Assembly (NCBI GenBank): GCA_045655125.1
Contig: JAZOOR010000019.1
Coordinates: forward strand, 1-30,341
Direction of reading: 5' to 3'
DNA: 30,341 nucleotides
From: SIG578 sp045655125
GTDB taxonomy: Bacteria; Bacillota; Clostridia; Oscillospirales; Ruminococcaceae
Below, piece after piece: positions 24,838 through 30,341 of the stretch. Every line of letters starts with the position of its first letter. Positions within the stretch are counted from its first letter, which is position 1. Both the position numbers and the translations under genes were made by a program. The notes under the pieces are model-generated. The model made no database searches and was not told where the DNA came from. It saw only the letters and a list, made by a program, of their open reading frames with translations.

Positions 24838-25968
24838 ATGTATAAGCTAAAAAGTATAAGCGGCAGAGCGCGCAGAGGCGAGTTTGAAACTGTTCACGGA
24901 ACTGTAGAAACCCCTGCATTTATGAATGTTGCAACAGCAGGTGCTATAAAAGGCGCCCTTTCGGCATATGACCTTAAAGATATAGATTGTCAGGTGCAGC
25001 TTTGCAACACCTACCATCTGCATCTTCGCCCGGGCGACATGTTAGTAAAAAAACTCGGCGGACTTCATAAATTCACAGGATTTGACGGGCCAATACTCAC
25101 CGATAGCGGCGGATTTCAGGTTTTTTCACTTTCAAAGCTTAGAAAAATAGAGGAGGAGGGGGTATATTTTCGCTCCCACCTTGACGGACATCCCATTTTT
25201 ATGGGACCCGAAGAGAGTATGCGAATTCAGTCTAATTTAGGCTCGACTATCGCAATGGCTTTTGATGAATGCGTTGAAAACCCTGCACCGTATGAGTATG
25301 CCAAGGCTTCCTGCGCCCGTACTACACGCTGGCTTATGCGTTGCAAGGATGAGATGAAAAGGCTCAACTCCCTGCCCGACACAGTTAACAAAAATCAGCT
25401 GCTTTTTGGTATAAATCAGGGCTGCACCTTTGATGACCTGCGCGCCCAGCATATGAAAGAGATAGCAGAGCTTGATTTAGACGGATATGCAATAGGCGGA
25501 CTTGCCGTCGGAGAGAGTGCCGAGGAAATGTACCGCGTTATTGCGGCAGTCGAGCCGTATATGCCCAAAAATAAAATCCGCTACCTTATGGGAGTTGGAA
25601 CTCCTCAGAATATTTTAGAGGCGGTAAGGCTGGGAGTAGACCTTTTTGACTGCGTTATGCCAAGCCGCGACGCCCGTCACGGACACCTCTTTACAATGAA
25701 GGGTACAATGAATATTTTAAATGCCAAATACAGTGAGGACGAGCTTCCCATTGACCCAGACTGCAACTGCCCCACCTGTCAAAGACATTCAAGGGCATAT
25801 TTAAGACATCTGTTTAAGGCTAATGAAATGCTTGGTATGCGCCTTGCGGTCACACACAACCTTTATTTCTATAATCATCTTATGGAGGAGATAAGAAAGG
25901 CTCTCGATGAGGGCAGATTTGAGGAGTTTTATCAGAAATATATGCCAATTTTAGGCAAGAGAATATAA
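24838..25968 (+). CDS. tgt: Queuine tRNA-ribosyltransferase
   Basis: This 376-residue enzyme exchanges guanine 34 for the queuosine precursor in GUN tRNAs. The catalytic Asp89 lies in LTDSGGFQVFS and the nucleophile Asp271 in DLFDCVMPSRDARHG. The zinc site is Cys309, Cys311, Cys314 and His340 (CNCPTC...THN). AGGTGA precedes the ATG. In Clostridia tgt is commonly followed by yajC, as here, though yajC has its own promoter in this window. queA is not in view. Confidence 0.97.
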   Translation: MYKLKSISGRARRGEFETVHGTVETPAFMNVATAGAIKGALSAYDLKDIDCQVQLCNTYHLHLRPGDMLVKKLGGLHKFTGFDGPILTDSGGFQVFSLSKLRKIEEEGVYFRSHLDGHPIFMGPEESMRIQSNLGSTIAMAFDECVENPAPYEYAKASCARTTRWLMRCKDEMKRLNSLPDTVNKNQLLFGINQGCTFDDLRAQHMKEIAELDLDGYAIGGLAVGESAEEMYRVIAAVEPYMPKNKIRYLMGVGTPQNILEAVRLGVDLFDCVMPSRDARHGHLFTMKGTMNILNAKYSEDELPIDPDCNCPTCQRHSRAYLRHLFKANEMLGMRLAVTHNLYFYNHLMEEIRKALDEGRFEEFYQKYMPILGKRI

Positions 25969-25997
25969 ACTGTTTGCCGTTTGTTTTAATAAAACAC

Positions 25998-26026
25998 TTG
26001 CATATTCTATCTATATTGTGTATAAT
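25998..26026 (+). promoter_or_regulatory. Promoter of yajC
   Basis: TTGCAT (25998-26003), a 17-base spacer and a perfect TATAAT (26021-26026), 30 bases before the start codon; TTGGAGGT lies between. Confidence 0.85.
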
Positions 26027-26055
26027 AAATTTACTTTATTTGGAGGTATAATAAA

Positions 26056-26394
26056 ATGGAATTTTTACTTGACGCAGCAACAACAGGAGCTAATTCTGCA
26101 CAGCAGGGAGCTACCGCAGGCAGTATGCTCGGTATGCTTCTTCCCATGGTTCTTATGTTTGTTATTCTTTATTTCTTTATGATTCGTCCCCAGAAAAAGA
26201 GAGATAAAGAAATTCAGAATATGAGAAGCGGTCTTCAGATTGGCGATGAGGTTGTTACCACAGGAGGTATCATCGGTATCGTTGTCAGTCTTAAGGAAGA
26301 TACCCTTGTTATCGAAACAGGCAGCGACAGAAGCAAGGTGCGTATCGCTCGCTGGGCAGTTGCACAGAACAACACCGTTCACGACGAGCAGTAA
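26056..26394 (+). CDS. yajC: Preprotein translocase subunit YajC
   Basis: This 112-residue protein has one membrane helix (about 25-44, GMLLPMVLMFVILYFFMIRP) followed by QKKRDKEIQNMRSGLQIGDE and a cytoplasmic TGGIIGIVVSLKEDTLVIET barrel, the standard YajC layout. YajC associates with SecDF and YidC at the Sec translocon. The N-terminal tail of about 20 residues is rich in Ala, Thr and Gln. It is followed by a terminator, so the next gene depends on read-through or a promoter that I cannot identify. Confidence 0.95.
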   Translation: MEFLLDAATTGANSAQQGATAGSMLGMLLPMVLMFVILYFFMIRPQKKRDKEIQNMRSGLQIGDEVVTTGGIIGIVVSLKEDTLVIETGSDRSKVRIARWAVAQNNTVHDEQ

Positions 26395-26440
26395 TTTTAA
26401 AATCAGTTCTTTAAGCTAAAATTCAGGCATATACTGTATA

Positions 26441-26475
26441 AAAAAGCGCATTGATTATTCTATGCGCTTTTTGTA
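26441..26475 (+). terminator. Terminator after yajC
   Basis: AAAAAGCGCA (26441-26450) pairs with TGCGCTTTTT (26463-26472) around a 12-base loop. The T run on the plus strand is the 3' side of the stem itself plus TTG. Confidence 0.75.
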
Positions 26476-26503
26476 TCTTTTGCTTAAAGGGGAATGGTTA
26501 TCG

Positions 26504-26911
26504 ATGAAAACAGGTAAAGTAAAACAGCAGCTTAGTCCTGCGGCGGCACTACTGAGAAACAGTGCGATTGGCGCTGCAGTAGGGCTTGTTTGCTGTATTC
26601 TGTTTTCCCTTATTGCCGCTTTTGTTATTGCACAGAGTGACCTTCCGCACCGCAGTATAATGCCTATTGCTATGGTTATCATAGGAGTTTCAAGCTTTAT
26701 CGGGGGTATAGTATCAGGAAAACTGCATCACCGTCAGGGGCTTGTGTTAGGTGCGCTTGTCGGCGCAATAACTTTTGTAATACTTGTTATATCGGGGATT
26801 TTTGTTCCCGATGAGAATATCGGAGCCACCCTGTCGCTTAAGGCGGTGCTCAGTTTGCTGCCTTCGATTGTGGGCGCAGTGCTCGGTGTTAACACCCGCA
26901 GAAAATATTAA
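26504..26911 (+). CDS. TIGR04086-type small membrane protein
   Basis: This 135-residue protein has four hydrophobic segments: SAIGAAVGLVCCILFSLIAA, MPIAMVIIGVSSFIGGIVSG, LVLGALVGAITFVILVIS and LKAVLSLLPSIVGAVLGV. Size, helix pattern and place after yajC match the Clostridial TIGR04086 family, whose function is unknown. The start is taken as the ATG at 26504, with AAAGGGGAA about ten bases upstream; the frame is open from 26462 but that part lies in the terminator. In many Clostridia the SCIFF peptide and its radical SAM maturase follow this gene; here a tRNA follows. Confidence 0.8.
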   Translation: MKTGKVKQQLSPAAALLRNSAIGAAVGLVCCILFSLIAAFVIAQSDLPHRSIMPIAMVIIGVSSFIGGIVSGKLHHRQGLVLGALVGAITFVILVISGIFVPDENIGATLSLKAVLSLLPSIVGAVLGVNTRRKY

Positions 26912-26927
26912 AATTTGAGCTTCCCCC

Positions 26928-26957
26928 TTGACACATAAGCTTTTGCTATGCTATAAT
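26928..26957 (+). promoter_or_regulatory. Promoter of tRNA-Leu(CAG)
   Basis: A perfect TTGACA (26928-26933), an 18-base spacer and a perfect TATAAT (26952-26957), 32 bases before the mature tRNA. Confidence 0.88.
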
Positions 26958-26989
26958 CTATCGTGCTGTGAATAGGTCACGGTATATAT

Positions 26990-27076
26990 GCGGATGTGGC
27001 GGAACTGGCAGACGCGCTAGATTCAGGTTCTAGTGGTAGCAATACCATGTGGGTCCAAGTCCCTTCATCCGCACCA
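26990..27076 (+). tRNA. tRNA-Leu, anticodon CAG
   Basis: The acceptor stem GCGGATG/CATCCGC is followed by discriminator A and encoded CCA (27074-27076). The anticodon stem CTAGA/TCTAG holds loop TTCAGGT, which gives CAG at positions 34-36. A long variable arm (TGGTAGCAATACCA) marks a class II tRNA. Length 87 bases including CCA. Confidence 0.97.
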
Positions 27077-27083
27077 AAAAATC

Positions 27084-27110
27084 CTCATTCTTCGGAATGA
27101 GTATTTTTTT
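27084..27110 (+). terminator. Terminator after tRNA-Leu(CAG)
   Basis: CTCATTC (27084-27090) pairs with GAATGAG (27095-27101) around a TTCG tetraloop, followed by TATTTTTTT. It sits directly between the tRNA and the hairpin array, so tRNA read-through into the array should be limited. Confidence 0.92.
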
Positions 27111-27242
27111 ATCCAAGCCGACAGGCTTGGTATATCATCAGCCTTTAAGGCTGCATATCATTGCCGCAGGCGTGCGGCGTATATCATCACACTGCAGGTG
27201 TGTATTTCTGCAGGCTTGATTTAAAAAGCACAGGCGCCCCAA

Positions 27243-27276
27243 GGCGTTGTACCCGTAAGGATACAACGCCATTTTT
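27243..27276 (+). terminator. Longest hairpin of the array, terminator-like
   Basis: GGCGTTGTA pairs with TACAACGCC, then one C/A mismatch, then CC/GG closing a GTAA loop (27243-27270). ATTTTTATT follows on the plus strand. The shape fits an intrinsic terminator for any plus-strand transcript of the left half of the array, though the T run is interrupted. Confidence 0.5.
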
Positions 27277-27366
27277 ATTCGCCTAAGGCGAGTTATATTG
27301 CTAAGCAGTTATATTTGGACTAAAGTCCAAGTGATATTGCCTTCGGCAGTATTTGGGCGAATAAAA
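27273..27366. other. Long-range stem enclosing part of the array
   Basis: TTTTATTCGCC (27273-27283) is the exact complement of GGCGAATAAAA (27356-27366), 11 base pairs, enclosing the hairpins at 27297, 27315 and 27336 in a branched structure. It competes with the small hairpin at 27279-27291, which uses the same TCGCC. Seen by eye only; no folding energy was computed. Confidence 0.55.
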
Positions 27367-27444
27367 TACCACTGAAACCGCAAGGTTTCAATAACACTAT
27401 TGCCGTAAGGCAATAATATCACCCCGACAAAGTCGGAATATAAC

Positions 27445-27473
27445 TTGAAAGACTATCAGTTTTTATGTATAAT
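27445..27473 (+). promoter_or_regulatory. Promoter of the four-helix-bundle gene
   Basis: TTGAAA (27445-27450), a 17-base spacer and a perfect TATAAT (27468-27473). Transcription should begin near 27480, so the message starts almost at the AGAGGTGA ribosome site and does not contain the hairpin array. The -35 box touches the last array linker (27438-27444). Confidence 0.82.
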
Positions 27474-27492
27474 GGATTTAGAGGTGATAACT

Positions 27493-27843
27493 TTGGCTGA
27501 TAGCACTTTAAGAGATAAAACAAAAGAATTTGCAAAGAAAATCGTTTTTATTTGCCGTGATATGAAAGCAAATCATAAAGAATCCGTTTTAATAAATCAG
27601 TTGCTCCGCTCAGCAACATCTATCGGAGCAAACTTGCACGAAGCTCAATATGCTCAAGGAACTAAGGATTTCATTTCAAAACTCGAAATAGCTCAAAAAG
27701 AATGTTATGAAACAGAATATTGGTTAGAACTTCTTTTTGAGACAAATTGTATGAATGAAGAAAATTATAAAGCATTGCAAAATGATTGTGGTGCTATTCG
27801 CAGAATGTTAATCTCGTCACTCAAAACTATAAAGTCTAAATAA
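27493..27843 (+). CDS. Four-helix-bundle protein of the S23 / Avd-like family
   Basis: This 116-residue all-helical protein has the signature of the 23S rRNA intervening sequence protein family (TIGR02436-like): INQLLRSATSIGANLHEAQY (residues 35-54) and DFISKLEIAQKECYETEYWL (59-78). The family also includes Avd, the basic accessory protein of diversity-generating retroelements; members form pentameric rings thought to bind nucleic acid. The frame is open from 27445, but the ATG at 27472 overlaps the -10 box, while AGAGGTGA stands five bases before the TTG at 27493, so TTG is the start. Codons are richer in A and T than in the neighbouring housekeeping genes. No reverse transcriptase, variable repeat or rRNA is nearby. 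The adjoining hairpin array is a possible partner, which is inference. Confidence 0.9.
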   Translation: MADSTLRDKTKEFAKKIVFICRDMKANHKESVLINQLLRSATSIGANLHEAQYAQGTKDFISKLEIAQKECYETEYWLELLFETNCMNEENYKALQNDCGAIRRMLISSLKTIKSK

Positions 27844-27856
27844 AGAGGTACATATT

Positions 27857-28234
27857 ATGAGCAAAAGAAAAAGATTAGAATATTTGATAATCACTTCTTG
27901 TGTATTATTATCAGGATTTGTCATTTATGGTTTTGTAGGAAGTATTCAGCCGCTAATTAACGATAGTAAAGTGGCTTCCTTTTTTGTTTTTGGTGCTTTG
28001 GGTGGCTTTGGGTTTAGCCTTATCTTATCTACCATAATTTTAAGTTCGAGATTTTTTCAAAAAAGAGGTTTAACCTTTAAAATAGTTGCGGCTGTTCTTT
28101 GGCCTATTACTTTTGCTTGTTGTTTTTATGTTGGTGTTTTTATGTATATCCCCTATGGAATATACAATGTTATAATGTTGATTAAAAAAGAGCCTCAAGT
28201 TGTAGAAAGTTCCGTTGACAATTTAAATGAATAA
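27857..28234 (+). CDS. Small membrane protein of unknown function
   Basis: This 125-residue protein has four hydrophobic segments: YLIITSCVLLSGFVIYGFVG, FFVFGALGGFGFSLILSTII, IVAAVLWPITFACCFYVGVF and a short MYIPYGIYNVIMLI. The N-terminus is basic (MSKRKRLE) and the C-terminal tail is acidic (VVESSVDNLNE). I do not recognise a family. AGAGGT precedes the ATG, and the gene starts 13 bases after the four-helix-bundle gene, so the two form an operon. Its codon use is also A+T-rich (many AAA, TTT, ATA), which suggests that both arrived together. Confidence 0.8.
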   Translation: MSKRKRLEYLIITSCVLLSGFVIYGFVGSIQPLINDSKVASFFVFGALGGFGFSLILSTIILSSRFFQKRGLTFKIVAAVLWPITFACCFYVGVFMYIPYGIYNVIMLIKKEPQVVESSVDNLNE

Positions 28235-28315
28235 AGAATACACAAATTCTTTATTTGAGTTTGGTTAAGGGTTTTAGGTTCTCCTAAAGTGTGGAAAATT
28301 TGATATACATTTTCC
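28230..28315. repeat. Three further hairpins after the membrane protein gene
   Basis: AATAAAGAAT (28230-28239) pairs with ATTCTTTATT (28246-28255) over the stop codon. TTTAGG (28273-28278) pairs with CCTAAA (28283-28288). GGAAAAT (28293-28299) pairs with ATTTTCC (28309-28315), and TGATAT occurs in its loop. The style resembles the array before the four-helix-bundle gene, though the linkers are not clearly repeated. Confidence 0.55.
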
Positions 28316-28342
28316 CTGCTTGTTACGGTATAAGACAAAATT

Positions 28343-28377
28343 AAAAACTGTGTAGAAATTTTCTACACAGTTTTTTT
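28343..28377. terminator. Strong terminator closing the hairpin module
   Basis: AAAAACTGTGTAGA (28343-28356) pairs with TCTACACAGTTTTT (28362-28375), a 14-base-pair stem, followed by more T. The 125 bases between it and the next gene hold no clear structure; TTGAAT (28442) with TAAAGA 17 bases on is only a weak promoter candidate. Confidence 0.92.
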
Positions 28378-28501
28378 ACTGTCCTTTAGAGTACGGCTCA
28401 AAAGGGCGCCTGCGCTTTTTAAATATAACGCGGCTCTGATTTTGAATAAATTATTTTTGTCAGTTAAAGATAAAAATAAAAACATAAAAAGGGGTTATGG
28501 T

Positions 28502-29629
28502 ATGTCAGAGCAATCAAAACTACAAAACGGGTGTGAGACTTGTGAAGTAAGTTTGCCCTGTGTAAATCAAAACGGCTGCTATGAAATGCGGCTTGAAAGT
28601 ATTGGCGGACTCGGCGCAAACCTTTGCGGAAAGCTGCTTGGAGAGCTTGGCGCTAAATATCTCGGGCTCAATGCCGCGGCATTTTCAAGCTATGGCTCTG
28701 AAAAGCGCGGTTCGCCTGTTAAGTCCTTTGTACGTTATAGCGAAAGCGGGCGCGAAATACTGCACAACAGCCCGATTGAGCATCCGCATATTCTGGTGCT
28801 GTTTCATCAGGCTCTGCATAGAACACTACAAGTAACGGCGGGCCTAAATGAAAACTGCATTATCGTTGTGAACACAAGCCTGAGTCCAGGTGAGCTTCGG
28901 GAAGAATTAAAGCTCTATGGTGGTACTGTTTGCTGTGTTGACGCTCTTTCTCTTGCGCTCGAAACAAAGAGCCGAGTGAATATGGTTATGCTTGGCGCGG
29001 TGGCGAGAGCCTCAGAGTTTATCCCCATTGACGCGGTAAAGGATATGGTTTCGGACACTCTGGGTAAAAAGTATCCTGCTCTCTTAGAAAACAATCTCAA
29101 AGGCATTATGATGGGCTATGACAATGTTAAAATTGAGCATTTTGAGCCAAACGGCAAATTTGAGAAGGTGCTGTATAGAGAAATGGAAAGCAAGTGGGGA
29201 TACAAAAACGCACCGCTCGGCGGCGCAAACGTGCATATCGGCAGCACCATTTCAAATGACCTTTCGCCATCGAGAGAGGGATATATACCCCTCTTTATTT
29301 TTGAAAAATGTATCCATTGCGGTCTTTGTGACAGCACCTGTCCCGATATGGTGTTTCAGTTTAAAGAGGGTGAGTACAAGGGAAAGAGCGCTATGGTAAA
29401 CAGCGGTCTTGACTATCACCACTGCAAAGGGTGTCTGCGCTGCGTTGAGGTCTGTCCGACCGAAGCGCTTGTGGCGGGAAAAGAGAGTGAGCATCCTCAA
29501 AAACAGTGGTTTGTACGCAACAAGGATCTTATTGCTGAAAACATTGATTTTGAGCCTGCGGGTGCTGATGGATGGGTAACGAGCGAATCCTATTTGGATG
29601 AAAAAAGAGTAGACGGGGGACTTATGTAA
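28502..29629 (+). CDS. 2-oxoacid:ferredoxin oxidoreductase, gamma-delta fusion
   Basis: This 375-residue protein joins a gamma domain (about 27-210, ESIGGLGANLCGKLLGELGA at its start, then GSPVKSFVRYS) to a delta part with two 4Fe-4S motifs, Cys270-273-276-280 (CIHCGLCDSTCP) and Cys308-311-314-318 (CKGCLRCVEVCP). Enzymes of this family turn pyruvate or another 2-oxoacid plus CoA into an acyl-CoA and pass electrons to ferredoxin. Before the gamma domain is an unusual tail with Cys11, Cys14, Cys20 and Cys26. The ATG at 28502 has AAAAAGGGG upstream; the open frame from 28442 is not needed. The alpha gene follows after one base. Confidence 0.9.
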   Translation: MSEQSKLQNGCETCEVSLPCVNQNGCYEMRLESIGGLGANLCGKLLGELGAKYLGLNAAAFSSYGSEKRGSPVKSFVRYSESGREILHNSPIEHPHILVLFHQALHRTLQVTAGLNENCIIVVNTSLSPGELREELKLYGGTVCCVDALSLALETKSRVNMVMLGAVARASEFIPIDAVKDMVSDTLGKKYPALLENNLKGIMMGYDNVKIEHFEPNGKFEKVLYREMESKWGYKNAPLGGANVHIGSTISNDLSPSREGYIPLFIFEKCIHCGLCDSTCPDMVFQFKEGEYKGKSAMVNSGLDYHHCKGCLRCVEVCPTEALVAGKESEHPQKQWFVRNKDLIAENIDFEPAGADGWVTSESYLDEKRVDGGLM

Positions 29630-29630
29630 T

Positions 29631-30341
29631 ATGAATAATGCTAAACAAAAGCTTCTGTTTGAAAGCGGAAATGAGCTTGCGGCATATGCTGCAAAACAAA
29701 TAAATTATCACGTAATGGGATATTACCCCATCACTCCGTCAACCCAGATAGCCGAGTATCTTGACTCTATGGGCGCTGACGGTGAGCACAGTATTGCTCT
29801 TATGCCCGCTGAGGGTGAGCATAGCGCGGCAGGAATTTGCTATGGAGCGGCGGCGGGCGGCGGCAGAGTTTTTAATGCCACCTCTGCTAACGGACTTCTT
29901 TATGCATTAGAGCAGCTTCCCGTTCAGTCGGGAACAAGACTTCCAATGGTTTTGAATATTGCCTGCCGCACAGTTTCAGGTCCACTCTCGATAAAAGGCG
30001 ACCACAGCGACGTTATGTATACGCTCAATAGCGGCTGGATAATTCTTTTTGCCACCTCGCCCCAAGAGGTATACGACCTTAACATCTGTGCCATTAAAAT
30101 AGCAGAAAGACTTCGCCTTCCCGTTATTGTGGCGTTTGACGGTTTTTTTACAAGCCATCAAAAACGGAACTGCTACGTTTTTTCCGATGATGAGACTGTT
30201 CGGAAATTTATAGGCGCTGTAAATCCAAGGAACACATCTCTCGATCCCGAAAATCCCGTCACAGTCGGCTCGTATATGAACGAGCCGGATCTGATGAACA
30301 ACAAATACCAGCTTCATCTCGCCATGGAACAGGCGCGTACG
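29631..30341 (+). CDS. 2-oxoacid:ferredoxin oxidoreductase alpha subunit, cut by the window edge
   Basis: The first 237 codons are visible and the frame is still open at the end of the window. The start gives MNNAKQKLLFESGNELAAYA, then the family motifs GYYPITPSTQIAEYLDSMGA, PAEGEHSAAGICYGAAAGGG, FNATSANGLLYALEQLPV and MVLNIACRTVSGPLSIKGDH, leading to LRLPVIVAFDGFFTSHQKR. This is the pyrimidine-domain alpha subunit of the pyruvate (or other 2-oxoacid) ferredoxin oxidoreductase family. Pyruvate is the commonest substrate, but a branched-chain or other 2-oxoacid cannot be ruled out. The beta subunit, which binds the thiamine diphosphate, should lie beyond the window. Confidence 0.92.
   Translation, partial: MNNAKQKLLFESGNELAAYAAKQINYHVMGYYPITPSTQIAEYLDSMGADGEHSIALMPAEGEHSAAGICYGAAAGGGRVFNATSANGLLYALEQLPVQSGTRLPMVLNIACRTVSGPLSIKGDHSDVMYTLNSGWIILFATSPQEVYDLNICAIKIAERLRLPVIVAFDGFFTSHQKRNCYVFSDDETVRKFIGAVNPRNTSLDPENPVTVGSYMNEPDLMNNKYQLHLAMEQART

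Larger units (their letters stand above)
27113..27436. repeat. Array of about twelve short hairpins with shared linkers
   Basis: This is the one non-coding stretch above 300 bases. Twelve short inverted repeats follow each other at 27113-27130, 27139-27153, 27163-27178, 27188-27202, 27243-27270, 27279-27291, 27297-27309, 27315-27330, 27336-27350, 27373-27390, 27398-27415 and 27424-27436. The stems (5-11 pairs) are unrelated in sequence, for example CCAAGCC/GGCTTGG, GCCGCA/TGCGGC, TTGGAC/GTCCAA and TGAAACC/GGTTTCA. The loops are short and often A-rich (TTTAA, GTAA, TAA, TAAA, GCAA, GTAA, AAA). Between hairpins a linker recurs: ATATCAT at 27132, 27155 and 27181; the inverse form GTTATAT or GTGATAT at 27292, 27308 and 27331; and ATAACAC, ATATCAC and ATATAAC at 27391, 27416 and 27438. 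A weaker CGCC/GGCG pair lies at 27235-27246. Reading frames through this stretch have no coding character. The array ends directly at the promoter of a four-helix-bundle gene. I do not recognise it as a named family. Confidence 0.85.

Noticed and set aside
27033..27224. A 63-codon open frame across the tRNA-Leu 3' half and the hairpin array.
   Set aside because: It begins inside the tRNA, has no ribosome site, and runs through hairpins with no protein-like pattern.
27043..27332. GTCCAAGT shared by the T-arm region of tRNA-Leu(CAG) and the array (27325-27332) as an att-type repeat.
   Set aside because: Only eight bases match, they lie inside a hairpin arm, and no integrase is present.
27113..27436. 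CRISPR array.
   Set aside because: The units are short self-pairing hairpins with different stems; there is no constant direct repeat of 24-40 bases with unique spacers, and no cas gene.
26912..27492. SCIFF peptide gene expected after the TIGR04086 gene.
   Set aside because: No frame with the six-Cys pattern of that peptide is visible and no SPASM-type maturase follows.
27493..27843. rRNA intervening sequence carrying an S23 gene.
   Set aside because: There is no 23S rRNA sequence on either side; the flanks are a tRNA-Leu and an oxidoreductase operon.
27493..28234. Diversity-generating retroelement, because of the Avd-like protein.
   Set aside because: No reverse transcriptase and no template/variable repeat pair with adenine-specific differences were found in the window.
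28442..28501. A longer N-terminus for the gamma-delta oxidoreductase subunit starting at 28442.
   Set aside because: The first 20 codons are Lys/Asn-rich, lack a ribosome site, and AAAAAGGGG fits the ATG at 28502.

Overview
The window looks like a chromosomal segment of an anaerobic, low-to-mid GC Gram-positive bacterium of the class Clostridia, probably an uncultured gut member of the Oscillospirales or a relative. The grounds are the gene order rimP-nusA-ylxR-L7Ae-infB-rbfA-nrnA-truB-ribF, the prs-pth-mfd cluster, the tgt-yajC-TIGR04086 run, ferrous iron uptake by Feo, a ferredoxin-linked 2-oxoacid oxidoreductase, AGGAGG-type ribosome sites and sigma-A type promoters with 16-18 base spacers. 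The exact genus cannot be read from the sequence.

Layout. 1-2630: a ferrous iron uptake operon on the minus strand (feoA, feoB, and the cut-off start of a small Cys-rich membrane protein), with two TTAGC/GCTAA inverted repeats that look like operators. It diverges from a short DtxR/IdeR-type regulator at 2671. 3045-10980: a long plus-strand translation and RNA-metabolism operon (rimP, nusA, ylxR, an L7Ae-like gene, infB, rbfA, nrnA, truB, ribF), preceded by a consensus promoter and a two-hairpin leader. It is followed by an O-antigen-ligase-like membrane protein and a small helix-turn-helix protein, closed by a strong two-way terminator at 12383. 12424-19846: minus-strand genes yibE/F-like, mfd, pth, prs and rsmA. 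19894-22171: dCMP deaminase (+), a COG1313-type radical SAM protein (-) and a permuted NlpC/P60-like protein (+), each with its own promoter or terminator. 22281-26911: tRNA-Leu(UAA) on the minus strand, then prfB, a PrsA-like lipoprotein, tgt, yajC and a TIGR04086 membrane protein. 26928-27110: tRNA-Leu(CAG) with its promoter and terminator.

27113-28377 is the part that does not fit a housekeeping description. Some 320 bases hold about a dozen short hairpins with unrelated stems but similar A-rich loops, joined by a repeated ATATCAT/ATATAAC linker. They sit directly in front of a promoter and a gene for a four-helix-bundle protein of the S23 (23S rRNA intervening sequence protein / Avd-like) family, followed by a small membrane protein, more hairpins and a strong terminator. 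This is the best candidate for an undescribed system here: an array of nucleic-acid hairpins with a partner four-helix-bundle protein.

28502 to the end: the start of a 2-oxoacid:ferredoxin oxidoreductase operon, with a gamma-delta fusion and an alpha subunit that runs off the window edge.

In function, most of the window is core information processing: ribosome maturation, transcription elongation, initiation and release factors, tRNA modification, transcription-coupled repair and nucleotide supply. To this are added iron uptake, a redox enzyme that depends on iron-sulfur clusters, and the unexplained hairpin module.
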